Shown here: positions 1-7,776 of the stretch, piece after piece | How positions within the stretch are numbered: position 1 is the first letter of the stretch | How the letters are laid out: each line of letters opens with the position of its first letter | NCBI GenBank assembly: GCA_021805955.1 | Contig: JAJZDO010000382.1 | Span: 1-12,542 of the forward strand | Direction: 5' to 3' | Length of the DNA stretch: 12,542 nucleotides | Source: Acidobacteriota bacterium | GTDB lineage: Bacteria > Acidobacteriota > Terriglobia > Terriglobales > Acidobacteriaceae | The notes under the pieces: generated by a model | Databases searched by the model: none | What the model saw: the letters and a program-made list of their open reading frames with translations, nothing else | Told to the model about the DNA's origin: nothing | Translations under genes and position numbers: made by a program

Positions 1-1278
1 CCCAAGCACAACAGACGCGGTTTGAACCGCTGGAGACGCTGTTCCCAGGGCCGGGGCAGACGCTACCTGGGTAGCCGTGTTCTTCATATGAACAGTACCG
101 CGCCCGTAACGGACCTCGCGAGTCTTGACCTTCTTCTTTTTCTTCTTCGGCTGGGGTGGGGTATAGGCTGCAAACGTCGGCTTGGATTCATTGGGGCTGG
201 CGCCAGAGTCGATGTACCCAGGCCGTATGTCGATATAGGCCTCATCGCGCAGGCGAGTGAGATACTGCCGCACAGCAGGTTCGATCTTTTGCATGTAAAG
301 CGCCTGCTCAATCTCCGGCTCAGCCTTCTGCAGCGGCTCGGCGCCCCCTGGAGTGTGCGCCGTGACCTGGAGAAGAATGTAGCCCTGCCGGGTGCGAATC
401 GGCGCTGTATACCCCCCCACCGGAAGATCGAAGGTCTGGTCTTCCAATACCTTCGCCAAAGCGCCGCGATGAAATTCGCCCAGATCCCCACCCTGTTGGG
501 CTGTTGGGCCGGAGGAATATTGTTTCGCCAGTTCAGTAAAACTTGCGCCGGCTTTCAGCTTGGCTTCCACTTCTTTGGCTTTGGCGTCCGCGGCGGCTAG
601 TTCGGCGCTGGTAGGGTTTTCACTCGTCGGAATCAGGATTTCGTTCAGGCGAACGGATTCCTGGCGGGTGAAGCTGTCTAAGTGGTCCTGATAGTATTTT
701 TGAATTTCCGCCTGAGACAGTTGCAACTTGCTGCCAACCTCGTCCCGCACCACCTGCTGAGTAATGATGCTGTTGCGAATGTTGGCTTTGAAATCCTCCC
801 ACGAAATACCCTGCTGCTCCACTGCTTTTTCCAGATCGTCGAGAGAGTCGAGATGGTTCTCTTTACGAACCTCGTCCAATCGCTTGATCAGCTCGGTGTC
901 CCCGGTGATTCCTAGTTGCTTGCCTTTCGACAGCAGTAGCTGCTGATCGATCAGGTCTCGAAGAAGGGTTTTTTGACTACTGTTGATCTGATCGATGGTC
1001 CAGTTGTTCTGGCGTGCCTCCTGGGCCAACTGCGTCTGGGCGCGGGTCAGGTCGTCATTGGTAATGACCTGATCGTTGACACGGGCAATGATCTCCACCA
1101 CCGGAGTTCCGTACAAACTGGTCAGATCGTTCGAATTTGAATCCAGATTGGTGCTGGCACCGATTGTCGGGGCTCCCTGGACAGGGGCATCGCCGGTTGT
1201 TTGCGCCGCGCCGCGAAAGCACAGGGTAACGACGACAGCAAGAGGAAGAACAACGCGCACAACTGGTCGAAACTTCAT
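1..1278 (-). CDS. SurA-like parvulin peptidyl-prolyl cis-trans isomerase, exported (3' end off the window)
   Basis: The frame is open from ATG at 1278 to the left edge, giving 426 residues without a stop, so the C-terminus is missing. Residues 1-25 form a signal peptide (basic MKFR, a Val/Leu-rich core, then FRGAAQ). Residues about 60-180 resemble the SurA N-terminal chaperone domain (ARVNDQVITNDDL, then LIDQQLLL). Residues about 207-305 are a parvulin rotamase domain: VRLNEILI, then LAKQYSSGPTAQQGGDLGEF, then RQGYILLQV. The family catalyses proline isomerisation and chaperones envelope or outer-membrane proteins in the periplasm. The tail after residue 360 is low-complexity, with six lysines at 378-383 followed by Ala/Thr/Val-rich sequence. 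The Shine-Dalgarno is weak, but the signal peptide supports this start. The gene is divergent from an S41 protease at 1588. The fold assignment is secure; a SurA role rather than a PrsA/PpiD-like one is inferred. Confidence 0.9.
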   Translation of the reverse strand, partial: MKFRPVVRVVLPLAVVVTLCFRGAAQTTGDAPVQGAPTIGASTNLDSNSNDLTSLYGTPVVEIIARVNDQVITNDDLTRAQTQLAQEARQNNWTIDQINSSQKTLLRDLIDQQLLLSKGKQLGITGDTELIKRLDEVRKENHLDSLDDLEKAVEQQGISWEDFKANIRNSIITQQVVRDEVGSKLQLSQAEIQKYYQDHLDSFTRQESVRLNEILIPTSENPTSAELAAADAKAKEVEAKLKAGASFTELAKQYSSGPTAQQGGDLGEFHRGALAKVLEDQTFDLPVGGYTAPIRTRQGYILLQVTAHTPGGAEPLQKAEPEIEQALYMQKIEPAVRQYLTRLRDEAYIDIRPGYIDSGASPNESKPTFAAYTPPQPKKKKKKVKTREVRYGRGTVHMKNTATQVASAPALGTASPAVQTASVVLG

Positions 1279-1315
1279 TTGTTAACTCATACCATCCATG
1301 CCTGCTGCGCCATGA

Positions 1316-1343
1316 CATCTAGAATCCGGTGGCTTTATTGCAA
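1316..1343 (-). promoter_or_regulatory. Possible promoter of the parvulin gene
   Basis: On the minus strand, TTGCAA (1338-1343) lies 16 bases before TAGATG (1316-1321). Transcription would start about 30 bases before the ATG at 1278. The -10 matches TATAAT at only three of six positions. A second TTGACC sits at 1379-1384 but has no good -10 at the usual spacing. Confidence 0.25.
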
Positions 1344-1497
1344 GATCGGTGCCGGTTCAGATATGGCAACATGATGCAGGTCAATTCCGTTGCTTTCATT
1401 CTAACCGCATCCGGTGCCGCTTTCCCAGCCCATCAAAATTCAGTATCGCCGGACGCGATGGAAGTTCGCCTGAAAGCGTCCGTCGCAGCTGCGGCAA

Positions 1498-1506
1498 TGC
1501 TACACT
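1498..1506 (+). promoter_or_regulatory. Possible extended -10 element for the S41 protease gene
   Basis: TGC followed by TACACT (hexamer at 1501-1506) matches an extended -10 element, about 80 bases before the ATG at 1588. There is no convincing -35 hexamer 16-18 bases upstream, so this rests on the -10 alone. Confidence 0.3.
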
Positions 1507-1587
1507 GAGTCTTAAGTTTATGCAGTCACCCTTGCCAGCCAACCGCAGCGTGATTCCAATCCAGGTAGCCCAAGGAACCCTAGGTTC

Positions 1588-3234
1588 ATGACCTCCCGTA
1601 CTCGTCGCTCGTTGTTCTTCGTCGTTGCGTTTCTCGTCGTCTGCGGTGCCGCCGGCGCTTTTCTCGATCGCAATGTCGGAGCACAGTCCTCCAACGACCA
1701 ATCTACTCTACGGGACAGCCTCAAGCAGTTCACCAACGTCTATAGCGTTGTGGAGCAGAACTACGCCGAGCCGATGACCAAGGACTTGGTCGACACCGCG
1801 GTCTATGACGGCGCCATCCCCGACATGCTGCACGTTTTAGATCCCCATTCCAACTTTTATGATCCCAAAGCCTTTGCCGAGATGCGGGAGGAAGAAAGCG
1901 GGAAATATTACGGCGTTGGCATGCAGATCATGCAACAAAATGACAAAATTGTCGTGGTCAACCCATTTGAGGGAACGCCATCTTTCAAAGCTGGAATCCG
2001 GCCTGGAGATGTCATTGTGGCCGTGAACGGAAAGGCGATCAACGGCACCGGTCCGGACGGTAAGCCCGCCAAGGAGGCGACCACGCTGGACGTCGCCAAC
2101 ATGCTAAAAGGTCCGAAAGGCACGCCGGTCGACATCACAATTTCCCGGGAAGGTACACCCCAGCCGCTCGTGTTTCATTTAATTCGTGCAGAGATTCCAC
2201 GCGCCAGTGTGGATCTTGCCTACGATATTCAACCCGGCGTCGGCTATATCCACATCAAGGATTTTGCCGAGGAAGAAACTGGCCAGGAAGTCGCCGCGGC
2301 CCTCCAACAGATGGGCCCGATTCATGGACTCATTATCGATCTACGCGGCAATCCAGGCGGCCTGTTAAGCGAAGCGGTCTCGGTTTCCGGAGATTTTCTT
2401 GAGAAGGGCCAGGTGATTGTCTCCCAACGCGGGCGCGCCTTTCCTCCCATCACCTATCGCGCCACCCGTGGAGAACAGGGACGAGCCTATCCGATCGTCG
2501 TTCTGGTGAATCGCGGAACAGCATCGGCGGCGGAAATCGTGAGCGGCGCACTTCAGGACCACGACCGCGCTCTGATCGCGGGAGAAACTACATTCGGCAA
2601 AGGTCTGGTGCAGACCGTGTATCCCTTGTCGGACAGCACTGCGCTGGCGCTGACAACCTACCACTACTACACGCCCAGCGGCCGGTTGATTCAGCGCAAT
2701 TACACAGGCGTCTCCATGTACGACTATTTCTTTAACACTTCCGACAGGCCCCATAGCGACGCCAACCGCGAGGTCAAACTGACCGACTCCGGACGGCCTG
2801 TGTACGGCGGCGGCGGCATTTCCCCGGACGCGCACATTGACGCTCCAAAATCGAACCACTTCCAGGATGTTCTGATGGAACAGTACGCATTTTTCAACTT
2901 TGCCGACCACTACCTTGTCAATCACACCGTGACGAAAGACTTCAAGGTCGACGATTCGGTCATCAAGGACTTCGAGGCGTTCCTAACCAGCAAGCAAATT
3001 CCGTGGACGACAGAGGACATCAGCGGCGCCCGCGATTGGATCGATATGAGCATCAAGAGCGAGTTGTTTACCTCTATCTTTGGCGAACAGGCGGGACTGA
3101 AGGTACGCGCTGCATGGGACCCGATGATTGCTAAATCCATCTCGCTGCTTCCCCAGGCAGAAGCCCTGAAAGCCACTGCACAGAAGATCATCGCCATGAA
3201 GGCCGACGCCGCAACTCCCGGAAATGCGCATTAG
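1588..3234 (+). CDS. S41 family C-terminal processing (tail-specific) protease
   Basis: 548 residues. AAGGAA at 1572-1577 lies 10 bases before the ATG and supports the start. Residues 8-26 form a hydrophobic signal or anchor segment after a basic N-terminus, placing the enzyme in the periplasm. Residues about 100-190 form a PDZ domain (KYYGVGMQI, then GIRPGDVIVAVNG). The S41 core follows: IIDLRGNPGGLL at 249-260, TASAAE with nucleophile Ser313, and FGKG with general base Lys338. The Ser-Lys spacing of 25 equals that of the E. coli Prc dyad (S430/K455). The family cleaves proteins or unfolded substrates at their C-termini. The region after residue 420 is alpha-helical in character and extends beyond the minimal CtpA core. 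The gene is divergent from a parvulin prolyl isomerase, so envelope quality control is a reasonable inference. The natural substrate is unknown. Confidence 0.93.
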   Translation: MTSRTRRSLFFVVAFLVVCGAAGAFLDRNVGAQSSNDQSTLRDSLKQFTNVYSVVEQNYAEPMTKDLVDTAVYDGAIPDMLHVLDPHSNFYDPKAFAEMREEESGKYYGVGMQIMQQNDKIVVVNPFEGTPSFKAGIRPGDVIVAVNGKAINGTGPDGKPAKEATTLDVANMLKGPKGTPVDITISREGTPQPLVFHLIRAEIPRASVDLAYDIQPGVGYIHIKDFAEEETGQEVAAALQQMGPIHGLIIDLRGNPGGLLSEAVSVSGDFLEKGQVIVSQRGRAFPPITYRATRGEQGRAYPIVVLVNRGTASAAEIVSGALQDHDRALIAGETTFGKGLVQTVYPLSDSTALALTTYHYYTPSGRLIQRNYTGVSMYDYFFNTSDRPHSDANREVKLTDSGRPVYGGGGISPDAHIDAPKSNHFQDVLMEQYAFFNFADHYLVNHTVTKDFKVDDSVIKDFEAFLTSKQIPWTTEDISGARDWIDMSIKSELFTSIFGEQAGLKVRAAWDPMIAKSISLLPQAEALKATAQKIIAMKADAATPGNAH

Positions 3235-3451
3235 ACCGGGCAAGAACGCACATGTCATTTTGCCGAGTTGCAGACACATGATTTTTCTTGGAATTTCCGT
3301 GGACACTCCCCCAACGATTCCGCTACGCTTGGAAGCAATTTACTGTGCAGTTGGAAATTTATTCAGGGAATGGCAGCGGTCGCATCCTGGTCGCGGAACG
3401 GCAATGCTGCTACCAAATAGCTCGTCCCGTCGTCTATCCCGTAATTCCTCC

Positions 3452-3457
3452 AGGAGG
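3452..3457 (+). promoter_or_regulatory. Shine-Dalgarno AGGAGG selecting a TTG start
   Basis: A perfect AGGAGG ends five bases before TTG at 3463. No ATG or GTG in the membrane-protein frame has comparable support, so this site decides the start. Confidence 0.7.
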
Positions 3458-3462
3458 TTGGC

Positions 3463-5100
3463 TTGCCACTCATAGTCATCGAGCGCAAGGCGCCATCCCA
3501 GGAATGCCGCCATGCGCTCCCAACTCTAGTCACGACGACCATTCCGGCAAGACCGCGAGGACTCCTGGATTTATGTCGGGAGCCTTTTGTGTTTCTTTCT
3601 TGCCTCACATTCCTAGCCCTGCTCATTCAGGGCTACCACCCATATGTGGACGATGCCGCCATCTACCTGGCGGGGGTTGAAAAGGTCGTTCATCCCTCAG
3701 TCTTTCCACTGCATGCCGAGTACGTTCTGCCTCATCTGAAACATTCCCTGTTCTCCTACGCGCTCGGCTGGCTGGTTCGGGCATCGCACGTTCCTCTTCG
3801 TTTTGCGCTATTTACAAGCTATCTGGCATCGCTATGGCTGATGCTGTTCTCCTGTTGGCGCCTAACGTGTCTGATGTTCTCCACGTCTCAGGCGCGATGG
3901 GGAGCCATGCTGCTGATCACCGCAACCCTGACATTGCCCGTAGCGGGGACGGCGATCTTCATCATCGATCCGTACTTGACGGCGCGCTCGTTTTCTACCC
4001 CACTCACTCTGTTTGCGATTGCCTACGCGCTGGAACGCCGGATGCTCGTCGCGACGCTTTGCCTGCTCGCGGCCTTCATCCTGCATCCGCTGATGGCGGC
4101 CTATGCCATTGGCTACATCCTCACCTTGGCTTTGGTGCGCGCCCGGCGCTGGGGATGGCTGACTGGCATCGCTGGCGCCGTCATGGCCCTGGGACTGGTT
4201 GCATCCCACGCTGGAACGCTGTTGGGAGCATCTCCGTCCTATCGCGTAGCCGCCATGAGCCGTTCCTATTTTTTTCTCGGCGACTGGGCATGGTTTGAAA
4301 TCTTTGGATTGTTCCCTCCGCTGATTGCCGCCGGCGTGTACCTGTACCTTTCCCGCCATCATTTTCGCCTACGTTCCAACTACAGCCTCATTTCGGCTGT
4401 GTCTCTATATGTCGGCGTGTTGGCTGTGGTGTTTGCTCTCTGCTTTACACGCACCGACAACTCATTCTTGCTGGCGCGACTGCAGGCGCTCCGCGTTTTT
4501 CAACTCATCTACATTCTGTTTTTTCTGCTGCTGGGCAGCCTGCTTGGCGAGTACTGCCTGCGCCGCCGTTGGTGGGCGTGGACCGGCTGCTTCGCCGCCA
4601 TCGCCGCCCTTATGTTCACCGTGCAGCTCTGCATCTATCCGGCGCTCAAGCATGTCGAGTGGCCGTGGGGCCGCAGCCACAATCCCTGGGCCCAGGCATT
4701 TCTCTGGATTCGCGGCAACACTCCCAACGACGCATACTTTGCGCTCGATCCGCACTACCAGGAGCTGCCCCAGGAAGACACCCTCGGCTTCCGCGCCATG
4801 GCGCAACGAGGCGTTTTGCCCGATTGGAACAAAGATGGCGGCGTTGCCGCCATCGACCCCGCGCTCGCCCGGCAATGGTGGACTGCGGTCTCCGGCACCA
4901 GGAATTTTTCCCATTGGACCGATCGACAACGCATTCAGAACCTGACTCCCTACGGTGTCAACTGGATCGTCCTGCCTGCCTCTGCGACCACCCGGTTCGC
5001 ATGCCCCTATGTCAACTCCACCGTGCGCGTGTGCCAACTGCCTGCAAACGTGGCGGCATTGCCACCCACTTCCCTTTCCCCGGCAGACGCCCAGCCATAA
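3463..5100 (+). CDS. Multi-pass membrane protein of unknown function, GT-C-like layout
   Basis: 545 residues, begun at TTG because of the AGGAGG five bases upstream. Hydrophobic segments lie near residues 44-58, 114-135, 146-166, 193-226, 232-252, 277-296, 307-328, 345-363 and 370-391, giving roughly 9-11 membrane spans. The first long loop holds an acidic motif (YVDDAAIYLAGV, 61-72) followed by VVHPSVFPLHAEYV. The region after residue 400 is soluble and probably extracytoplasmic: AQAFLWIRGNTPNDAYFALDP, then LGFRAMAQRGVLPDWNKDGG. This order, an acidic first loop, many helices and a soluble tail, resembles GT-C glycosyltransferase-type proteins, but I see no motif that proves transferase activity. 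It is not obviously in an operon: 228 bases separate it from the protease and 101 bases from the esterase. Reality of the gene is near certain; function is not known. Confidence 0.85.
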   Translation: MPLIVIERKAPSQECRHALPTLVTTTIPARPRGLLDLCREPFVFLSCLTFLALLIQGYHPYVDDAAIYLAGVEKVVHPSVFPLHAEYVLPHLKHSLFSYALGWLVRASHVPLRFALFTSYLASLWLMLFSCWRLTCLMFSTSQARWGAMLLITATLTLPVAGTAIFIIDPYLTARSFSTPLTLFAIAYALERRMLVATLCLLAAFILHPLMAAYAIGYILTLALVRARRWGWLTGIAGAVMALGLVASHAGTLLGASPSYRVAAMSRSYFFLGDWAWFEIFGLFPPLIAAGVYLYLSRHHFRLRSNYSLISAVSLYVGVLAVVFALCFTRTDNSFLLARLQALRVFQLIYILFFLLLGSLLGEYCLRRRWWAWTGCFAAIAALMFTVQLCIYPALKHVEWPWGRSHNPWAQAFLWIRGNTPNDAYFALDPHYQELPQEDTLGFRAMAQRGVLPDWNKDGGVAAIDPALARQWWTAVSGTRNFSHWTDRQRIQNLTPYGVNWIVLPASATTRFACPYVNSTVRVCQLPANVAALPPTSLSPADAQP

Positions 5101-5201
5101 AATCGAGCGCGTTCTCGGCGTCGCGCATCTGCTCGACGAATCTTCTATGGACTTCCTCGCGCAGGATGGATAATCTGTGCAACGGAAAGTTGAATCCACA
5201 C

Positions 5202-6785
5202 ATGATGATTCGAAGACTGATAATTTCCACCTGCATCATTGGCCTGGTGCCCTGTTTTCTTCCAGTGCTGCATGCCGCGAATTGTGATGCGGTCAAGGAT
5301 CTGAAGCTGCCCAACACGACCATCACCACCGCCGAACGAGTGAGTTCTGGCGCGGTGGATGTGCCCACGCTTAATCTGCCAATGCGGCGACTGCCTATAT
5401 TCTGCCGCGTCGTGGGAGTGCTGCGCCCTACGCCGGACTCGGAGATCAATTTTGAAGTGTGGATGCCGGAGAACCGCTGGAACGGGCGCTTTCTCGGCGT
5501 TGGAAATGGCGGGTTTGCCGGCTCCATCGGGTATCAGGGGCTGGCAGGCAATCTGCGGCATGGCTATGCAACGGCCGGTTCGGATGCAGGCCACCTGGGA
5601 CAGGCGGAAGATGCGAGTTGGGCATTCGGTCATCCGGAGAAGATCAAGGATTATGGCTGGCGCGCCGTGCATTTGACCACCGAGCGCGCCAAAGAGATTG
5701 TGCAGGCGTATTACGGCAGCCCAGTCAAAAAGGCATATTTCGACTCATGTTCGGACGGAGGGCGCGAAGCGCTCATGGAAGCCCAGCGCTTTCCCGACGA
5801 CTATGACGGGATCTTGGCTGGCGCGCCGGCGAATGCATGGAGCCACATGCATGCTTCGGGTGTCGATCTGGCCCAGGTCACGATCGGGGATCCACGGGCC
5901 TACATCTCAGCCCTGAAACTGCCTGCCATCGAGCGAAGCGCGTTGGCGGCATGCGATGCCTTGGATGGCGTAAAAGATGGGATCATCAGCGATCCGTCGA
6001 AATGCCATTTCAATCCCGAAGTGCTTTTATGCAAGGGAGAAGACTCGCTAGATTGTCTGACTCAGCCGCAGGTGAACTCTCTCCAGGCATATTACGCAGG
6101 CGGCAAGGATAGCCAGGGTCGCTCCATTTTCCCGGGACTTGTCATGGGCGATGAGGCTCACGGATGGCCACAATGGGTAGTAGGACACGGTCCTGGATCG
6201 GGCGATGGCCTTCAGTATTTGCAGAACTACTTCCGCTACATGGTGATGGACGATCCGAAATGGAACATTTTGACGGCCAATGTCGACGCGTCTTTTCAGG
6301 CGGCAACCGACAAGACCGCGGCGGACCTGGATGCGACGAGTTCCGACTTGAGCCGCTTCGAGGCACGCGGAGGAAAATTGATTATGTATCATGGCTGGAA
6401 CGATCCCGCCATCTCGCCATGGAACACTGTTGCCTACTACAAGAGCGTGCAGCAGCAAATGGGAGAACAGCAGACGGAGTCTTTCCTGCGCTTGTACATG
6501 TTCCCAGGCATGGAGCATTGCGGCGGCGGACCTGGACCCGATTCCGTTGGACAAATCGGGCACGCGGCGGAGAAGGGATCGAAGTTTGGCTTATTGGATG
6601 CGCTGCAGGATTGGGTCGAACAAGGCGTTCCTGCGGGGGATGTGACAGCGACCAAATATGCGCCCGGACCCGGCAAACCCAAAGCCATCATGACTCGGCC
6701 ATTGTGCCCGTATCCAATGGTGGCAAAGTATAAAGGCGCCGGCGATACCAACAACGCCGCAAATTTCGCCTGCGCTAAAGAGTAG
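5202..6785 (+). CDS. Secreted tannase / feruloyl esterase family alpha/beta hydrolase
   Basis: 527 residues. The frame is open far upstream (to 4569), but the ATG at 5202 gives a clean signal peptide (MMIRRL, hydrophobic core, cleavage near VLHA-ANC) and has GGAAAG 12 bases before it; ATG 5205 is an alternative. The PF07519 catalytic layout is complete: Cys183-Ser184 in DSCSDGGREAL, Asp401 in GWNDPAISP, and His439-Cys440 in GMEHCGGGPG. This is the family's CS-D-HC arrangement, in which the two cysteines form a disulfide beside the triad. Residues 251-268 (CDALDGVKDGIISDPSKC) match the family's calcium-binding loop in the lid domain. Members hydrolyse esters such as gallate, ferulate or mono-hydroxyethyl terephthalate; the substrate here cannot be read from sequence. 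It is exported, with no neighbouring aromatic-degradation genes. Confidence 0.93.
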   Translation: MMIRRLIISTCIIGLVPCFLPVLHAANCDAVKDLKLPNTTITTAERVSSGAVDVPTLNLPMRRLPIFCRVVGVLRPTPDSEINFEVWMPENRWNGRFLGVGNGGFAGSIGYQGLAGNLRHGYATAGSDAGHLGQAEDASWAFGHPEKIKDYGWRAVHLTTERAKEIVQAYYGSPVKKAYFDSCSDGGREALMEAQRFPDDYDGILAGAPANAWSHMHASGVDLAQVTIGDPRAYISALKLPAIERSALAACDALDGVKDGIISDPSKCHFNPEVLLCKGEDSLDCLTQPQVNSLQAYYAGGKDSQGRSIFPGLVMGDEAHGWPQWVVGHGPGSGDGLQYLQNYFRYMVMDDPKWNILTANVDASFQAATDKTAADLDATSSDLSRFEARGGKLIMYHGWNDPAISPWNTVAYYKSVQQQMGEQQTESFLRLYMFPGMEHCGGGPGPDSVGQIGHAAEKGSKFGLLDALQDWVEQGVPAGDVTATKYAPGPGKPKAIMTRPLCPYPMVAKYKGAGDTNNAANFACAKE

Positions 6786-6793
6786 CTTTTAGC
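6774..6793 (+). terminator. Weak hairpin overlapping the esterase stop codon
   Basis: GCTAAAG (6774-6780) pairs with CTTTTAGC (6786-6793) if one T is bulged, with loop AGTAG containing part of the stop codon. There is no clear T-run after it, so intrinsic termination is doubtful. Confidence 0.2.
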
Positions 6794-7124
6794 TGTTGCT
6801 TTCCGAAGGGCGTCTCCGTATTCATTCGTCTTGTTCGCCGGCCCGCGAAAGGCGCGCTCTGCTCCATAATCCGAATTTAGGACAACCCTACGTACGTGTG
6901 TGCCACCGACGTGCGGACCTGCATTCCATTGCCGCCTGCTTCCACGCCCTCCCCAGTCGCCCCAGCCATAAAAGAAGTTGATGGTGGAGTTCGATGAGCA
7001 ATTCTGACCAGATTTTGGAAACCAACCTGTTCCATACTCATTCTGTGGATTGTTTTGTCTCGGACAAGCAAGTTCTCGAACGTAGGCTTCTCCGTTACAG
7101 ACATTCTGCGCCCAGGAGGGTGAA
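6786..7124. other. 339-base gap without a convincing gene
   Basis: No ORF here has a start, a Shine-Dalgarno and protein-like composition together. A minus-strand frame is open from 7222 through this gap into the esterase, but it looks like chance. There is a small perfect stem, TTGTC-TCG-GACAA, at 7055-7067. The 3' edge supplies the Shine-Dalgarno of the next gene. The content is otherwise unexplained; it could be leader or promoter sequence, a decayed gene or an interspersed repeat. Confidence 0.5.
7114..7120 (+). promoter_or_regulatory. Shine-Dalgarno AGGAGGG of the 193-residue protein
   Basis: AGGAGGG ends four bases before ATG 7125. This fixes that ATG over the in-frame ATG at 7140, which would lie 19 bases away. 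Confidence 0.7.
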
Positions 7125-7706
7125 ATGCATCTGAGTCTTATGAATCCCACATTTATCGCAGGCGTGGTTGCCGCCGCTCTGATCATCGTTTTTGCCGTTG
7201 CACTGTACATGCGGAGACGCAAGAAGAAGACTGCGGAACTCCGCCAGCGTTTTGGGCCGGAGTATGACCAGGCCGTTCTGACTCACGGGTCGGAGCGCAA
7301 GGCCGAAGCGAAACTTGAGGATCGTGAGACGCGGGTGGATAAACTAAAGATCCGCGAGTTGGGAGCAGCAGAGCGGGAACGCTTTGTCGCAGAATGGCAG
7401 ACAGTACAGTCCCGATTCGTCGATCATCCGAAAAGTTCAGTCACGGAAGCAGATGAGCTGGTATCTTCGCTCATGCAGGCACGCGGCTATCCTGTAAGCG
7501 ATTTCGATCAGCGAGCCGCAGACATTTCTGTCAACCATCCTCGCCTGGTGGAAAACTATCGCTCCGCGCACGGAGTCACGGCGCGGCTTGGCCGAGACGA
7601 AGCCAGCACGGAAGACCTGCGGACCGCGATGATTCATTACCACGCGCTCTTCGACGAACTCATCCAGGCGCAGACGCCTGACAAGACCATCAAGTCTGTG
7701 GCATGA
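7125..7706 (+). CDS. Membrane-anchored protein of unknown function
   Basis: 193 residues with a strong Shine-Dalgarno four bases upstream. Residues 10-28 form one hydrophobic helix (FIAGVVAAALIIVFAVALY) followed at once by MRRRKKK, so the protein is likely anchored with its long C-terminal part in the cytoplasm by the positive-inside rule. Residues 36-100 are charged and helical, probably a coiled coil (HGSERKAEAKLEDRETRVDK). The remaining part has a compact helical look with RGYPVSDFDQRAADISVNHP at 120-139 and TEDLRTAMIHYHALFDELI at 162-180. I believe similar short anchored proteins occur in other bacteria, from memory only, and know no function. There is no enzymatic motif. It stands between a 339-base gap and a 186-base gap, so it may be monocistronic. 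Confidence 0.8.
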   Translation: MHLSLMNPTFIAGVVAAALIIVFAVALYMRRRKKKTAELRQRFGPEYDQAVLTHGSERKAEAKLEDRETRVDKLKIRELGAAERERFVAEWQTVQSRFVDHPKSSVTEADELVSSLMQARGYPVSDFDQRAADISVNHPRLVENYRSAHGVTARLGRDEASTEDLRTAMIHYHALFDELIQAQTPDKTIKSVA

Positions 7707-7766
7707 CCCGGGATTGCGACTCGGAAGACCCCAACTGGCAACCATTCTCCTATTTTTTCCGGACAC

Positions 7767-7776
7767 CACAATTGTG
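7767..7776. repeat. 10-bp perfect palindrome upstream of the glutaredoxin gene
   Basis: CACAATTGTG reads the same on both strands and lies 117 bases before the glutaredoxin start at 7893, in a 186-base gap. It could be a regulator half-site pair, but a 10-bp palindrome is also expected by chance at this scale. Confidence 0.25.

Larger units (their letters stand above)
1279..1587. other. Divergent intergenic region between parvulin and S41 protease genes
   Basis: These 309 bases separate two divergent envelope-protein genes and contain no convincing ORF. They should carry the promoters of both genes. The candidates I can see are weak and are listed separately. No terminator, riboswitch-like fold or strong operator palindrome was recognised. 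Confidence 0.6.

Noticed and set aside
22..600. 192-residue plus-strand ORF antisense to the parvulin gene
   Set aside because: The minus strand encodes an uninterrupted, recognisable signal peptide plus SurA-N and rotamase domains across the same bases.
2365..2925. 186-residue minus-strand ORF inside the S41 protease gene
   Set aside because: It is antisense to the catalytic core of a clear protease and is explained by high G+C codon periodicity.
3288..3680. 130-residue plus-strand ORF in the gap before the membrane protein
   Set aside because: It overlaps the start of the membrane-protein gene in another frame, has no Shine-Dalgarno and has no protein-like pattern.
5166..5174. GATAAT as a -10 element and ATG 5166 as a start for the esterase
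   Set aside because: No -35 hexamer sits at 16-18 bases, and ATG 5166 has no spaced Shine-Dalgarno and would put 12 polar residues before the signal peptide.
4569..5201. In-frame upstream extension of the esterase to ATG 4569
   Set aside because: It overlaps the membrane-protein gene in another frame, has Arg/Pro-rich shadow composition, and the signal peptide begins at 5202.
6437..7222. 261-residue minus-strand ORF
   Set aside because: It runs antisense through the end of the well-supported esterase, shows no known domain or ribosome binding site, and its composition looks like a shadow frame. The gap part is kept only as a finding.
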